Shown: positions 46,129 through 58,866 of the stretch, one piece after another | How positions within the stretch are numbered: position 1 is the first letter of the stretch | Layout: each line of letters begins with the position of its first letter | Assembly (NCBI GenBank): GCA_025738555.1 | Contig: JAOVFP010000001.1 | Location: forward strand, 7,564,001-7,628,000 | Source of the DNA: Cyathus striatus | Lineage: Eukaryota > Basidiomycota > Agaricomycetes > Agaricales > Nidulariaceae | Length of the DNA stretch: 64,000 nucleotides | Direction: 5' to 3' | Translations under genes and position numbers: made by a program | The notes under the pieces: model-generated | The model's input: only the letters and a program-made list of their open reading frames with translations | Told to the model about the DNA's origin: nothing | Databases searched by the model: none

Positions 46129-48175
46129 GGCCTACAGGAATTCCAGTTGAGTGTCACTCAAATGTTACTCAAACATTACTTGAATTGTCACTCGAAGTGT
46201 TACTCGATTTTCACTCGATTTTTGCACACTTAAGTATCTTGCTTAATTTCAGTGACCTAATTACATGATTTATGTACTTGTTTGCTACTCCAGTTGATAA
46301 ATAGCTATCTTACTATTATGTACCTAAAAGGGGAAAGAGGGTTACTAAGGAGTAATAGCTATGAAACTATGTAAGGGTTGTCACTTACTCTTGCTAACAA
46401 TCAAGCAGGGGCGAGTCTGGGGGAATATCTTCAGAATACACAAGGTAATTCCTGGCAAGGGAGGGATGAACACACTACAATATTCACTTGTAATCTATAA
46501 TGCTTGTAATAACTAATAATAAAATAAGCTTCTTTGAGGTCCTGGGAGGGCTTAGATCACACTGGGTTTTTACACTCAGAAATTGAATAGATTGTCACAA
46601 ATAAGCTAAATAGCACTGATAGCAGAAGGAATCGATACAGGATTGCTTGGTTCTACATGAGCAGGTTTGTGAGTCTTATATACTACTGAAAAGGCGGAGT
46701 TCTTAGGTACTGTAAAGGTACTGTACAGGTATAACATATGTCTAGATAAGGTAATTAAACTATGACACTGGGCAGAGGGATGTGCACAAAGGTCTGGATA
46801 GGAGAGCATTGGTCATATCTCCTTGAAAGGGGCAGGCACACACAATAACAGAGATGTGCTTATTGGCGAATGCATGTGTGTAAATGCCCTGTCACATCAC
46901 AGGCCTAAAGATAGATCCATCGGCAAACATGGCTTTGGGTATATGGTCCATTCACTTCAATTAGTAAATCAGGGTGAGATCTATTTTGCAAGATGCCAAG
47001 GACCAATTGGGATCGAATCCAGGGGATGATGCTGGCCATTGGTGCTTTGACACTGCCAGCTTCTTTGGGTATGTAGCACTGCCAGAAACATCTCATGACC
47101 AGGATGCATCGCGTTAACATGCACTTATGGTGAATCAAATGCTGCTGGGGTTCTATATACATGCTTTCCTGCTAATCCCTTACTATAATCACTGCTGCTT
47201 TGATGTTTTATTATGTTCTTAGTGGGGGTGACTATAAATAGCATAATCATTGGCAGTTCGGACCTCACACCAATGCTTAGGTAATCTAATTGTGATCACA
47301 GGCAAGTGAATTATATTATGTAGATATCGCAAAAATTATGCTTATATATGTTGTATGTCTGTCAGGCATATCATATCTAATGAACAATATATTAAATTGA
47401 AAAAACTAAGTAAATGCACAAGAAATAAGCTAGTAATGGTATAATATTTTTCTCACTGTTGCATATGTCACTCAAATGTCACTTGAATTTCACTTGAATT
47501 TTGAATTGTCACTCAATTGTAACTTGAATGCTACTTGAACACTACTTGAATTTTTACTTGAGTGAAATTGTTGTCACTCGAAAAAAATATTACTCAAATC
47601 TTACTCAAATGTAACTTGAATGCTACTTGAATGTAACTTGAATGCTACTCAAATGCAACTTGAATGTACAACATCTAAGGTACAGTCTAATGTATAAAGA
47701 AGAGTATATAACAGATATTACAAAAAGATTCAAGAGAAAATAGGAAATATTGAGCTAGAAAATGCGAAATTACTTGCTTGCTGTTGAGCATGATGATCAG
47801 GAAGGGTGCCCATCAACAGATCACCCATCAATTATGTGCAGCAGCATTGAGGAAGCGAGTTTGATGGCATTGATGGATGTCAATGACAGCAGTTGCAAAC
47901 ATGGACAAAGGCAAGAAGAAGCACATGAAAAATTGAACAAGGTGGAATGTTGAAGGAAAAAGCAGGCAGGGGGTGGGACAGTGGGGAGACAGTGATAGTA
48001 ATGTAGAGTATAAGTATTTATTAAACACTTACCTTTATGGACTTATTTTTTTAATAACTTGAATGTAATTTGAATTGTTACTCAAGTTGTCACTCAAGTG
48101 CAACTCAAATGCTACTCAATTGCAACTTGAACTCACTTGAACAAAATTGTCATCAACTGGAATTCTTGTAAGCCC
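46129..48175. mobile_element. TIR element, copy 2 (with a 1.05-kb insert)
   Basis: Same termini as copy 1 (left GGGCCTACAGGAATTCCAGT; right, reverse-complemented, GGGCTTACAAGAATTCCAGT). It also shares the internal block AACATCTAAGGTACAGTC...GTTGAGCATGATGA and the identical 63-codon frame at 47,762-47,953. It lacks the solo LTR of copy 1. Confidence 0.8.
46327..47376. mobile_element. 1.05-kb insertion inside TIR element copy 2
   Basis: Copy 1 reads continuously TATGTACCTAATGAACAATA, whereas copy 2 is split after TATGTACCTA and resumes CTAATGAACAATA. Only a short (3-4 bp) CTA-type duplication is visible and no clear TIR or LTR ends, so the class is undetermined. A tRNA B-box-like GGGATCGAATCC lies near 47,009. 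Confidence 0.65.
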
Positions 48176-50814
48176 ATAAACCAACACTATGCAAAACAAA
48201 ATGCTCAGAAGCACACTAACCAGCATTAAGTAGTTGAGCATTTGCATTACAGTTACATTCTAAATGACTGTATTCATGTATAGTAAGTAATTACATATAA
48301 AGCACACTGGGAGAGATATTGTGTCACTTCTTGGTTTGCTCATGCAGACTTGTAGTTATTGAAATGATAAACATGTTACATACTTACAGTAACAACTTGC
48401 AACAAAAGGGTAAGTACTTTATCATATACTGATTCTAATTTAAATCCAAGTGGCAATAGGTTCATGATATATATAGGACAAATATCAACATGAGAACATC
48501 AGTGTTACAACCAGTTTACTGAACATGGAATAATCTCTGGCACAGTAATTATTAATTGCTATGTCAAATCCAATCAGATTTTTCATGTACCAATCAAACA
48601 ATATCACATGCACATACTTGTCAGTGGGTAGGAGGAGCCATAATAAGGCACCCATGAACACTACACATATATCACATTCATATTGTGTTAGACATACAAT
48701 GAGACCTTAATAGAGATTTGATGTACAAAAAAGAAAAGAAACATGTCAAAAAATGATTTAAAAGTGTGAGTGTGAGCATGAGTGTTTCTTTTTACAGAAT
48801 AAATGGTGAGTGATAAGTAAACAAGAAGTGAGGTGGATCAGAAAATGGATAGTAGAGGTACATATAGAATATAAACAGTTTCGGCCACATGGAATATTTC
48901 ACATAACTTCATCCTTGGTATAAATACATTTAAGTATATGTTAAAATAACTCCTTTAGTCTAGTAGATTGATAGTTCTAGGTAGTAATATAGCACAGGCA
49001 CTTGTGTGGTATAAGTAGTAGTGAAGATATAATATTATTATTGGCAATCAGTGACTGCAATGCTAGTTAAATACATAGATGAAATAAATCAGTATGTACA
49101 TTTATTACCTTTATAACTGCCATGTAGAATCCCCCAAAATAATTATTGAAATTATGCCCAGGATGCTGAATATTGTGGCGCATTCAGTTCTGCCAACTAA
49201 GTCATCTGCACATGGGAAGATCCAAGTGAGATTCCCACTACCTTTTAAGGTAGTTGGGTATTAGGGATGTTTGAATTGCCAGATATGGTAATTTGAGGAT
49301 CTTGGATAAGATCTCAACCTGATTGGCTGGAGCTGCCATGAATACTATCATTACTTCTATTCTACACTTTCACACATTCATGCATTCCACCTTTCCCTTG
49401 CACTCAATTCTGCTATTCCTAGACCAACGATGTTCTCCATCAAGCATTCTATACTCCTTGGTGCCATTTTGGCTTTGCTCCTTGCTCTTGCACTCATCCG
49501 GACTCCAGATCTTTGTTCCCTCTGCTCACCAGGACCCTCATTTGCTTATCACCTCATCCAAACCTCTATGTTTACTTCAAGATTCACTCCCTGGCTTCAA
49601 GTCTATTCATTCAACTTTTTGACCTTACTGCCAGAACACTGCGAACACTCTGGGGAATAATTTTAATAAGGAACTTGGAAGCAGCATGTTATTGGCCTGA
49701 ATGTATAGCTAAAGTTACAAACAAGTATGTTCACTCATTTTGCTTACATTTTCTTTGACTAACTAACCCTATGTAAAATACAATGCATCCCAGTGGCCTA
49801 TTTTATCCCCTCCCCCCTGTGTGCTTCACATTGGCACTTCGCTACTCATCAATATGGGGGATTAATTATAAGTACCACTGTATCTCATGGGAGGCAATGC
49901 AAAATTGCATGGCTCCTGTATCAAAAGATAATTTTTCTCCTGTTGACCCCACCATCCAATTGTGAGCTATCAATGAACAGAAGAGTCTAAGCTCACATGG
50001 CATGAGAATGGAAGATTTGAGTTCCCCTTCAGTGTTGTAGGTGTTTCAGGGATGGCAGAAATTGATGGGGATTAGGTGGTATGAGGAATGTCTGGTGCAC
50101 TCGAGTTGCTACCACATGGTCTCTGACCTGAGTTACAGGTACATTTCTACTATACTGTATATCCATACTAACCATGTGCATTAGAGATTGAAGGCCTTGT
50201 CCCACCACTTTGAGGAAGACAACAAAAGGTTCACTGCCTGCATTTCCCCCCATCCCGGGCCCCACCCATATCCCTCAGCTGCCTTCATCAAAACCCAATG
50301 AGAGGTAGCATCCATAATCCACTCAATGCTCACTGGTGCAAGAAGCTATGAATCCCTCAGACAAAGAAACTAGTGGGTTAGATATTGTACAGTATATGTT
50401 CATGTCACTACCTTCACATATAATTGCTCATTACCTATCACCATCATGACATACATGCTATGCTGAGGCTTTAATAACTTGTTGCCATCCCACCCCCCAT
50501 GTCCTCTCTGGCATGCTATCACTTTTACTTGGCTTGAATGCCTTCAGCCCTTGTTGACTCTCAAATACACAGTTATTATACAATTGCTTTCCTGAATTGT
50601 GACTTGTCTCACTCAATAGTTACTCTAAGTTACAAACAACCATTTCATTATTTCATATCTTCAATGTTCATTGTCATATAATTCCAAACCTGCGCCCTCC
50701 GCTTTCCTCATTAGTCCCGACACATTCAGCTGAGACATAAGCAACATGCATTGATTCGTGTTCTGGGGGTCATATATCCATCTGTGTTGTCTTCTTGCTT
50801 GTCAGTCCATGGGC
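48176..50814. other. CpG-poor region, no recognised gene
   Basis: Several 60-100-codon frames, one (49,430-49,660, +) starting with a hydrophobic signal-like stretch (HSILLGAILALLLALALI). None has recognisable homology. Confidence 0.4.
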
Positions 50815-51720
50815 CGTCAACTTTTCGAGTTCCCAGTAACTCAAATGGAACTCGACTTCAGAACTTACCTGTAACTCAAAAAATGTAAATTGTATGGTAT
50901 ATGACAGAGATTCCAACACTGCTATGGATTGTTAGATTAATGTTTGCCTCTGCACTCATTATTTCCCACACCCCTGAATGTCAATCATTAATTTGATCTG
51001 ATGCCTCTGCCTCCGTCAAATTGATCAATGAGTGCTGCACATTGTTTTCAATGGCACATTGAGTTCATGGGTGATTCATCCCAATTTTTTTGTGAATATG
51101 AATCTATATTAAATACTTCGACAGTACAGCTAAATTACCTATGAAATAGTATGAAAAGCTGAAATTATTATTATTCATGTTATATTTTCTGTAAGCACAG
51201 TACACCATGTTTATGCAACCAAGATGTTATATTACATACAAAATAACTAACTTCATATTGTAAAAAATAAATCACATGAAGAATCCAAAAACTGAGAGAA
51301 GAATGCACAAAATATGTGCTCACTGTTGAGCATGATGATGGAAGAAGTGCAACACGATCACCATCAATGCACTGATTCATGATGACAATGAGCACAATTA
51401 TAAAGTATGGGTTTTTAGTAATGGAATTTGAGGAACTTAAAGTAGGAACTTAACTGGAACTCAACTGGAACTCAACTGGAACTCAAATGGAATTCGACTC
51501 AAATTCAAGTGGAGTTGAGTTGTCATTTACCACTCAAAGGTAACTTGATGGTAACTTGACTAACACTCAAATTTAGCTTAAGCAAGGAACTCGATGGAAC
51601 TTAACTTTTACTTGAAAAAAATAAGCAAGGAACTCAACTTGACTTGATGGAACTTAACTTTCACTTGAAAAAATAAGCAAGGAACTTGAAGACACTTAAC
51701 TTTTATTTATTTTGATTTTT
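50815..51720. mobile_element. Non-autonomous TE with AACTCGACTT-type ends
   Basis: The left end has TCAACTTTTCGAGTTCCC and AACTCAAATGGAACTCGACT; the right end has repeated GGAACTCAACTGGAACTC and GGAACTTAACTTTCACTTG. The middle contains GCTCACTGTTGAGCATGATGATG, the module shared with 25.3, 35.4 and 47.8 kb. The exact ends are uncertain. Confidence 0.5.
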
Positions 51721-53221
51721 ACAAGTATGTAGTATACAGGTTACATTTTTTAATGGTTCAGGTACATGTTCATTGTGGCTGGCAAGCAGCAAAGTACACT
51801 ACCCCCAGATTTTATTTAGGTTTACTGTAACTCAAGCTCATTTAGATACATGTTTGATATATTTTGTGGAACTATAACTACTATTCTCAAATTTAATTAC
51901 TCCAATCACATGTGGAGGGGTGGAATGCGGTAGCAGGAAGGCAGTAAAGAATGAAAGGCTTGTCAAGGACAATAGGTAATGACACAATTCATCAGCTCTC
52001 CACTGCAGCCTTGATCTTTTTCATACATCTTTTTCTTCAGCTTTGCATCCTAGTCAGGAGCCTTATTACCAACAATGTCCTGATGACCAGGTACCCATTG
52101 AGCAGAAAAATGAAACAATATGCATGCCAGTCAAACCATGAGTTTGACATGTGTCGCTCGAAAAAGGAGAGGACATACAATGGGGGGGATACATGGTTGT
52201 GTTTTGAGTAGCAAGAGGTGATGAGGGATCCTATGTCAAGGAGGACTGAGGGGAACATTGATATTCATGAGTTTAAGTTATGTTTGTTCCCTTGTTTCTT
52301 CTAGTTGCTTATTCCAATCATAATAAACACTTCACCCCAATTCCTATCCTCATTGTGACCTCTTCATGATCTCTTCATTCTTGATCTCATGCATTCTTTC
52401 ATATCAGTAACTATAACTATTATCTATTTGTCATTAATTTTTATTTTCACAACCATTTTATTCCTTTCAGTGCCAACCAATGATGAAATGGCTGTATGTA
52501 TTCTATCTTTCTCTATTCTGTTTTCATATCCTTAGCATGCATAACAGCCAATTCTTGTCTACTGTCCTGTCTGCAATTGCATGACATACCACGAATGAAT
52601 GGAAGCCCTGGTCACTGCCTGACATGCAGTGTATCAATATTTGTGGCAGGAAAATCATTGCAACATACAACACTGGGTCCTGTTGTAAGTCTTTACTTGC
52701 TCTTTCATATTACCTCTAAAGGCTGGTGCTTCAGGGCTCCTTTCCATGACAGTGATTCGGACAGTGAACCACACTATACCCTCAGAGGATTCAAAATAAA
52801 TGGAAAGGCTATAGTGACCATGCACATATACTCACGTACCCAGGAGCATTATTTCAATAATGGTGAGGAGAAATGGGGCAGTTCAGAAAAGCTTCGAATG
52901 GACTTCAGCAAGGATTGTTATCAGCTTTGAATATAATATGTAGTATAATATAGTTTGTGGAACATCATACATATATCTTGTTGTATATCTTGGTAATACA
53001 GATACAGGAGGGAATGGAATTGTATATTATCTTTTATTGTGTATATATCTTACTATATATCTTGGTAATACAGATATGAAAGAGAATGGAATTGTATATT
53101 AAATGTATTTGCACAATGGCATGCTATGAATCAAGTCTTGTCTGGTGTTTTTGTGGGGAAGCAAAACCCACTAGTCCCCTCTATTGACCTCTAATGCAAT
53201 ATCAGTTTTTTAAATCCTATT
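51721..53221. other. Region with a weak plus-strand open frame and a short duplication
   Basis: A 144-codon plus frame (52,496-52,930) has HYTLRGFKINGKAIVTMHIY near its end, which looks protein-like, but I recognise no family. At ~52,965-53,105 a ~75-bp segment (TATATCTTGGTAATACAGAT...GGAATTGTATATTA) is duplicated in tandem. Confidence 0.35.
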
Positions 53222-53452
53222 TTATCTACAAGAAAGGTGACTAGTGTTCACAAGGGTGAGGCGAGCAGTGTTATAAGTCTGGCAGTGGAGGAAGAAGTCA
53301 TCAGTGGTCTCAGGGCCATGTTGGCAGGAGGGACATATCTCATCCATTGATTTGCATATGCGATGGAGGTGGGAGCACAGGAGGTTGTGATTTGTGATGT
53401 GATATACAAGCACTGTAGAGAGCTTGTGGGGGGGTGTTGATTCATTTAGCAT
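53222..53452 (-). pseudogene. LINE reverse-transcriptase C-terminal fragment
   Basis: The 76-codon frame has LLCSHLHRICKSMDEICPSC, QHGPETTDDFFLHCQTYNTAR, the C-x2-C...H-x4-C zinc-knuckle-like region that follows the RT or RNase H domain in Tad/CgT1-type non-LTR elements (pattern: lHRi...C..C....ET..H...CP.Y...R). Nothing upstream or downstream completes the element. Assignment is by motif. Confidence 0.6.
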
Positions 53453-54379
53453 ATTGATATGACTAACTTTTAAATGTACTTTATTATGTCAGTCAGTAGT
53501 AGCACCACCAACATATAATAGGTAATTACATTAGTTATATTTAGTATGAATGAAATAGAATGAGTTAAAGACTATAGTTTGCTTTCTAAGACTTTGTCTT
53601 CCCTACTCTACCATTCCTAAGTTATATACTAAAATTCTACCTATTGTATTTGTAACTGTAAATAGTATATCATATATGTAAATAGATTGTGTGCGTTACT
53701 TCTAAGACTGTCCATGAGTTCCCCCGAGGTGTGGAGAACCTTCCACATGGCAAGCCATATGGACACACCTGGTTTCAGAGGTGTGTCAAATGTTGTGGCA
53801 CTGGTACTATCCTGGTACATGTGCTAAAACATGTGCTTGCATCAGTATGCACTCAGTTACAAGAATTCCTGGAGTTAATGGCTCTTTATGCAGTGCACAT
53901 CAATAGTGTGTGATGGCATTGATACAGTTCTTGGCTATTTCCCATACCATTGTCCATGCAGTTTTGCACATGTAAACTGTGCAACCACTTGGTTTCTCAT
54001 ATGGGGGGTATGAGACCCATTCTAGTAAGGCTATGGGCTATGGATTTGAGCAATACCAGCCCATGTACCCTGATTGGGATTTTTCTCGGAGCAGTTGCAT
54101 ACACTGGCACATGATGCATCGGACTTGGTGATGGAACACCATTCAAGGTGTACAGGAGAGGTACAATGGCCTTGTCATAGAATAATACTAAGAAATAAAC
54201 ATTAAACAAGTAGCTTTATAGCTACTGTGAAGCAAATGTAATAATTTTTTAAATAAGTGCAGGGAACTGAGGCTATATGATATATTTCCTAGGACTGACT
54301 GCAATGCAGATATGCTATAAATTCAGCAGCAGCAGCATTTTATATCTAAGAAGTGTTTAATTAAGCACATATATCACAT
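53453..54379. other. Spacer, no confident gene
   Basis: Short frames on both strands. The minus-strand frame at 53,997-54,209 might be a further C-terminal part of the Spt5-like relic but has no diagnostic motif. Confidence 0.3.
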
Positions 54380-55714
54380 TTAAATATAAATACTTACTTG
54401 TGGGGTTCTTGAGCTGGGATTCCAAGCAGGCATATGGGACCCAGTTTCACAATCATTTTCCCATTGAGGTGTAGGACATATATTCATTAATAATAATGAA
54501 TCTCCAACAGAATTAAGTCCCTTGAAATTTTCAGGGAGTGTGTCGTAATGCCTACCATATATTATTAGTTTGTGGGAGCAGAAAGCCATAATTTTATCTA
54601 TAATTACTCAGGAATATATAAATGGTTTATTGACACTTCATCCTGATGGTTGGAACTTATTAAGCAGGCCTGAACTTCAAGAATGGCTTTACCATCTGCA
54701 TTCACACTCTTCAGTATACCCATATCCCCTTTACGAGGGCCAAATTTAACCACTGCATATTGGCCATAAAGAAATTTATATGGATCTTCTCGCATGATCC
54801 TGGCCTCATATTCATGATCCACCCTACTCTCCCCTTTAAAGGTATGGCTTCTATGGACTTCACTACAAAAATCCAAATCTGATGAGTGAACTGACTCATG
54901 ATGCCCCTATTCAAATGGTTTGAGTAACATGTCAATGCAAAAATGTTCTTAATTACCTTTATTGGAAAGGTGGTGATGGTAACTTTCTCCTCACCAATTT
55001 GCCCATAAGGCTGTATATCAGATACCATCCCGACAATTCCTTTGAGATGTCCAGACTTCACCCTAATGCCATCACCAATTTTGAAGCATTTTTGGAGTTG
55101 AATAAGCAGATATTCGAAGAGTATTGTTGGGGATTCAAGGAGTCTCAGTGTCATGTTTCCTTCTGAGATGTCTTCTATGAATGCAAGCAAAACCTTAGGC
55201 TGCTGTAGGACAAGCTTCACTTGATCGCCTATATGTATGGCTGCTGAAAGTACAGCTCACCTTGTATCTTCCAAAATATTTTTAGGAATTTGGCCACAGC
55301 TCTCAAATAACCTTAGCTCTTCAATTGTAGGGGTTGCTTCAGCTTAATAATGGTATTCCGATGTGACTTTTTTATGCAGTACGAACCCTTCTGATGTGTA
55401 GAAGGATTTCCTAAAATTATATCCTTTAATAATCACATTATTTTGATCTTCAAAAACAACTTCAAAAGTTTTTGGACTTGTTTCTTGAGCTTTGTCAGGA
55501 TTAAAAAGCTCACAAGGTGGTTTTGGATTTGACGAACTAGACACATGCTTTCATTTTGACGAGTTCCTATATGTTATTCAAGGGATATGAACAACTTTGA
55601 TCCTGAAAGTCCTCTTGCAGACATCCCTAATAAAACCTAGGTTGTATTGAAACCTTCCTTTGAGCTGGACCCATGTGTTCTTGGATGGAGTGTAGCATTC
55701 TCCTATTTTTGAAA
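54380..55714 (-). pseudogene. Spt5-like KOW-domain protein relic
   Basis: Fragments in gene order: WVQLKGRFQYNLGFIRDV (KOW-like, ~55,650); PCELFNPDKAQETSPKTFEV and VIIKGYNFRKSFYTSEGFV (~55,350-55,540); EATPTIEELRLFES (~55,300). These are followed by a KOW module CFKIGDGIRVKSGHLKGIVG (~55,060), another VVKFGPRKGDMGILKSVNAD (~54,720) and a CTR-like MPAWNPSSRTPQ (~54,400). The order of several KOW modules then a PAWxPxSxTP tail copies Spt5, the DSIF subunit that accompanies RNA polymerase II. Such Spt5-like genes are amplified in agaricomycete repeats (recalled). Pieces lie in different frames with stops between, and the 5' end is cut by the foldback element starting at 55,715. Not functional as it stands. 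Confidence 0.65.
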
Positions 55715-58700
55715 CATAAGTGTCAGCCAAAATTATCATAAAAATGTAGTGTTTTATGATTGCTGCAATCACAAATAATGATCACCTTCATGATTACATG
55801 TTTTGAGAGCTTATCCACCTATTAATACTAAATCTAATAGTGATCATAAGTGATCATTGGCTAATTTGAAGTGAATATTACTACTGTAGGTTTATTGTAA
55901 TGTGGTGATCATATGTGATCATTGGCTAATTTGAAGTGAATATTACCACTGTAGGTCTATTAATATGGTGATCATATGTGATCATTGGCTGATTTTGAAG
56001 TGAATATTACTACTGTAGGTCTATTGTAATATGGTGATCATATGTGATCATTGGCTAATTTGAAGTGAATACTATTACTGTAGGTCCATTGCAATATGGT
56101 GATCATATGTGACCATTAGCTATTTGAAGTGATATTACTATATTGTAATGTGGTGATCATATGTGATCATTGACATATTTTGAATTCAAAATTATTACAT
56201 ATTACTATTGTAGTTTATGTCACATCTGTCACAATCTTCCTGCGCATCTCATAATTCCCACGCTCCACACCATTCCCATGCTCTGGATAATTCTGGCGCA
56301 TCATGATTGTCACATATTTCCTGCGCTTCTAATAATTCTCATGCTCCACATCATTCCCACACACCGCATTTGTCACATTCTTTCTGTGCATCACGATTTT
56401 CACGCCTTTATATGTGTCACAATTGTCACGCTTTAACACGTGTCACGATTGTCACGCCTTTAAACGCGTCACGATCGTCACGCTTTTACACATGTCACGA
56501 TCGTCACGCTTTTACACATGTCACGATCGTCACGCTTTACACACATCATGATTGTCATGCCTTTAGACATGTTACGATTGTCACGCTTTAACACGCATCA
56601 CGATTGTCACGCATTTAGACGCGTCACGATCGTCACGCTTTTCACACGCCTCATGGCGGTCACAAAAGTGACATATCTCCTGCATGTCACAATTGTCAAG
56701 CTTTTACATGTCACATTCATCAACACTATTGTTGGTATAATCAGTCAATGGTGGTCATATTATACACCATTCAATCTATAGATAAGTTGATCAAATATTG
56801 ATGGGATCCCAACAGGTGTGCAATGACAATTGTTCCCATACCTTTCATGATCTAAGAACAAAAGTATTGAGTGACACCACATTTAATTCTCATTCTCAGT
56901 TCATTGCTTAGCAATGTAATTCAGTCTTTTACATTGACTAGTCATTGATTAATCTGTCAACTGTCAATCATTAACACATACTTTTTTGACAGATGAGGTC
57001 TGATCCTGTTGATAAAATTGTTGCACAGGACCATAGAGAAATGATATTACATTATTAAAGAGAAGAGAAGAGAAGGGACAAAGTGGCCCTTCAGTAAAGA
57101 GAACAAGAAAAGAAGGCAATGTCATAATTAACAACAGAAAAGTAAGTAAATAACAGCAACTGAGCAAGAAAGTGCAAAGAAGTACAAAATGGAGTTTTCA
57201 GATATCAGAATGAATACTAAAACTAAAAGAGTGAGTAGAAGTGAAACTGATTGAGACACAATAAGATAGTTTTCATTAACTCCCCATTTCAATAAAACAT
57301 AGAGAACTATTATGTAGTCGTATAGAGTAAGTAGTTATGTGATTTGGTAATGTGTGTTGAAGATATTAGTATAATCAATGGCCAATGCAAGAATCATAAT
57401 CATCTAAATGCTGTAATGTGTAAGTTTGATGTAATGTGGAATCACATCTATACACTATCCATTCATATGTGTTAAACATGCAAGGTCTATATTCTTCTGT
57501 GTCTGGTTGGTACATGTTTTCATAATGTTCAATACCATTGTAATGACCTCATTATCTTTCATACCTAGACTAACCATTATGGTTATTATTTTGTCATTTT
57601 ATCACATCCCTAGTCATGATTGTAAAACATGGCATACCATCTCATTTCCAAATATATCATACACTTTAAATAGGACTAAGACTGCAGCTACATATACACT
57701 CTACATCCTCCAATCTAGTTTCTTATTACTGTTATGCTTCCATAACATCATATTTGTTATATACTATATTACAACCTTCAATTGTACAAGTGCATATTTA
57801 TTTACTCTAATTTTTATAATTTGCTCTGTGGTTTCAGATACTTAATCTGCTGCTGTGGCAATTTAGGTGGTGATACAGATGTACCAGAAACTGCACATGT
57901 GGTTGGCTTCCCTTGTTCAGAGTTAAGTTTTAGGTACCTCACAAACCTCCTCTTAACTATGTCCCTGGCCCCATATAAGTAAGAGGCAATAATTAGTACA
58001 CATATCTATTATTGTTATACTCTTTGTCAGATAAACAAAAGTTAAAATAATCTACATGATATTATAGGCTAAAAATGTGACAGCTGAAATGCAAGAAAAA
58101 TAATGACATGGTGGAAATATGTCACATATGTGATAGGCAAAAATGCGTGACAATCATGATGCATGTAAAGCGTAACAATCGTGACACATCTAAAGGCGTG
58201 ACAATCGTGACATGCGGAAAGAATGTAACAAATGCAGTGCATGGGAATAATGTGGAGCACGAGAATTATTAGAAGCGTGGGAAATATGTGACATGTGAGA
58301 AGAACGTGACAATCATGATGTGTGGGAAGTATGTGATGCGCAGGAAATATGTGATATGCAGGAAATATGTAACAATCATGATGCACGGGAATTATGAGAT
58401 GCGCGGGAAGATCATGACAGATGTGACACAAACTACAATAGAAATATGTAATAATTTTGAATTCAAAATATGTCAATGATCACATATGATCACCACATTA
58501 CAATATAGTAATATCACTTCAAATAGCTAATGATCACATATGATCACCATATTGCAATGGACCTACAGTCATAGTATTCACTTCAAATTAGCCAATGATT
58601 ACATATGATCACCATATTACAATAGACCTACAGTAGTAATATTCACTTCAAAATCAGCCAATGATCACATGTGATCACCATATTAATAGACCTACAGTAG

Positions 58701-58866
58701 TAATATTCACTTCAAATTAGCCAATGATCACTTATGATCACCATTAGATTTAGCATTAATAGGTGGATAAGCTCTCAAAACACATAATCATGAAGGTGAT
58801 CATTATTTATGATTGTGGCAATCATAAAACACTACATTTTTATGATAATTTTGGCTGACACTTATG
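55715..58866. mobile_element. Long-TIR foldback element, 3.15 kb
   Basis: Left end CATAAGTGTCAGCCAAAATT is exactly inverse to the right end ...GGCTGACACTTATG. The arms run ~55,715-56,690 and ~58,080-58,866. Each contains ~5 copies of a ~65-bp unit with GATCATATGTGATCATTGGC plus an array of ~26-bp units (TCACGATCGTCACGC) and GCGCATCATGATTGTCAC-type units. The ~1.4-kb centre has no recognised gene, so it is non-autonomous. No clear target duplication. Confidence 0.8.

Noticed and set aside
46980..47060. tRNA gene suggested by GGGATCGAATCC
   Set aside because: Only a B-box-like string; no A box at proper spacing and no cloverleaf.
56170..56781. Frames rich in CHxCH/RSSRF repeats that look zinc-finger-like
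   Set aside because: The regular Cys/His spacing comes from translating 26-bp tandem DNA repeats in the foldback arm; the opposite arm gives the same effect on the other strand.
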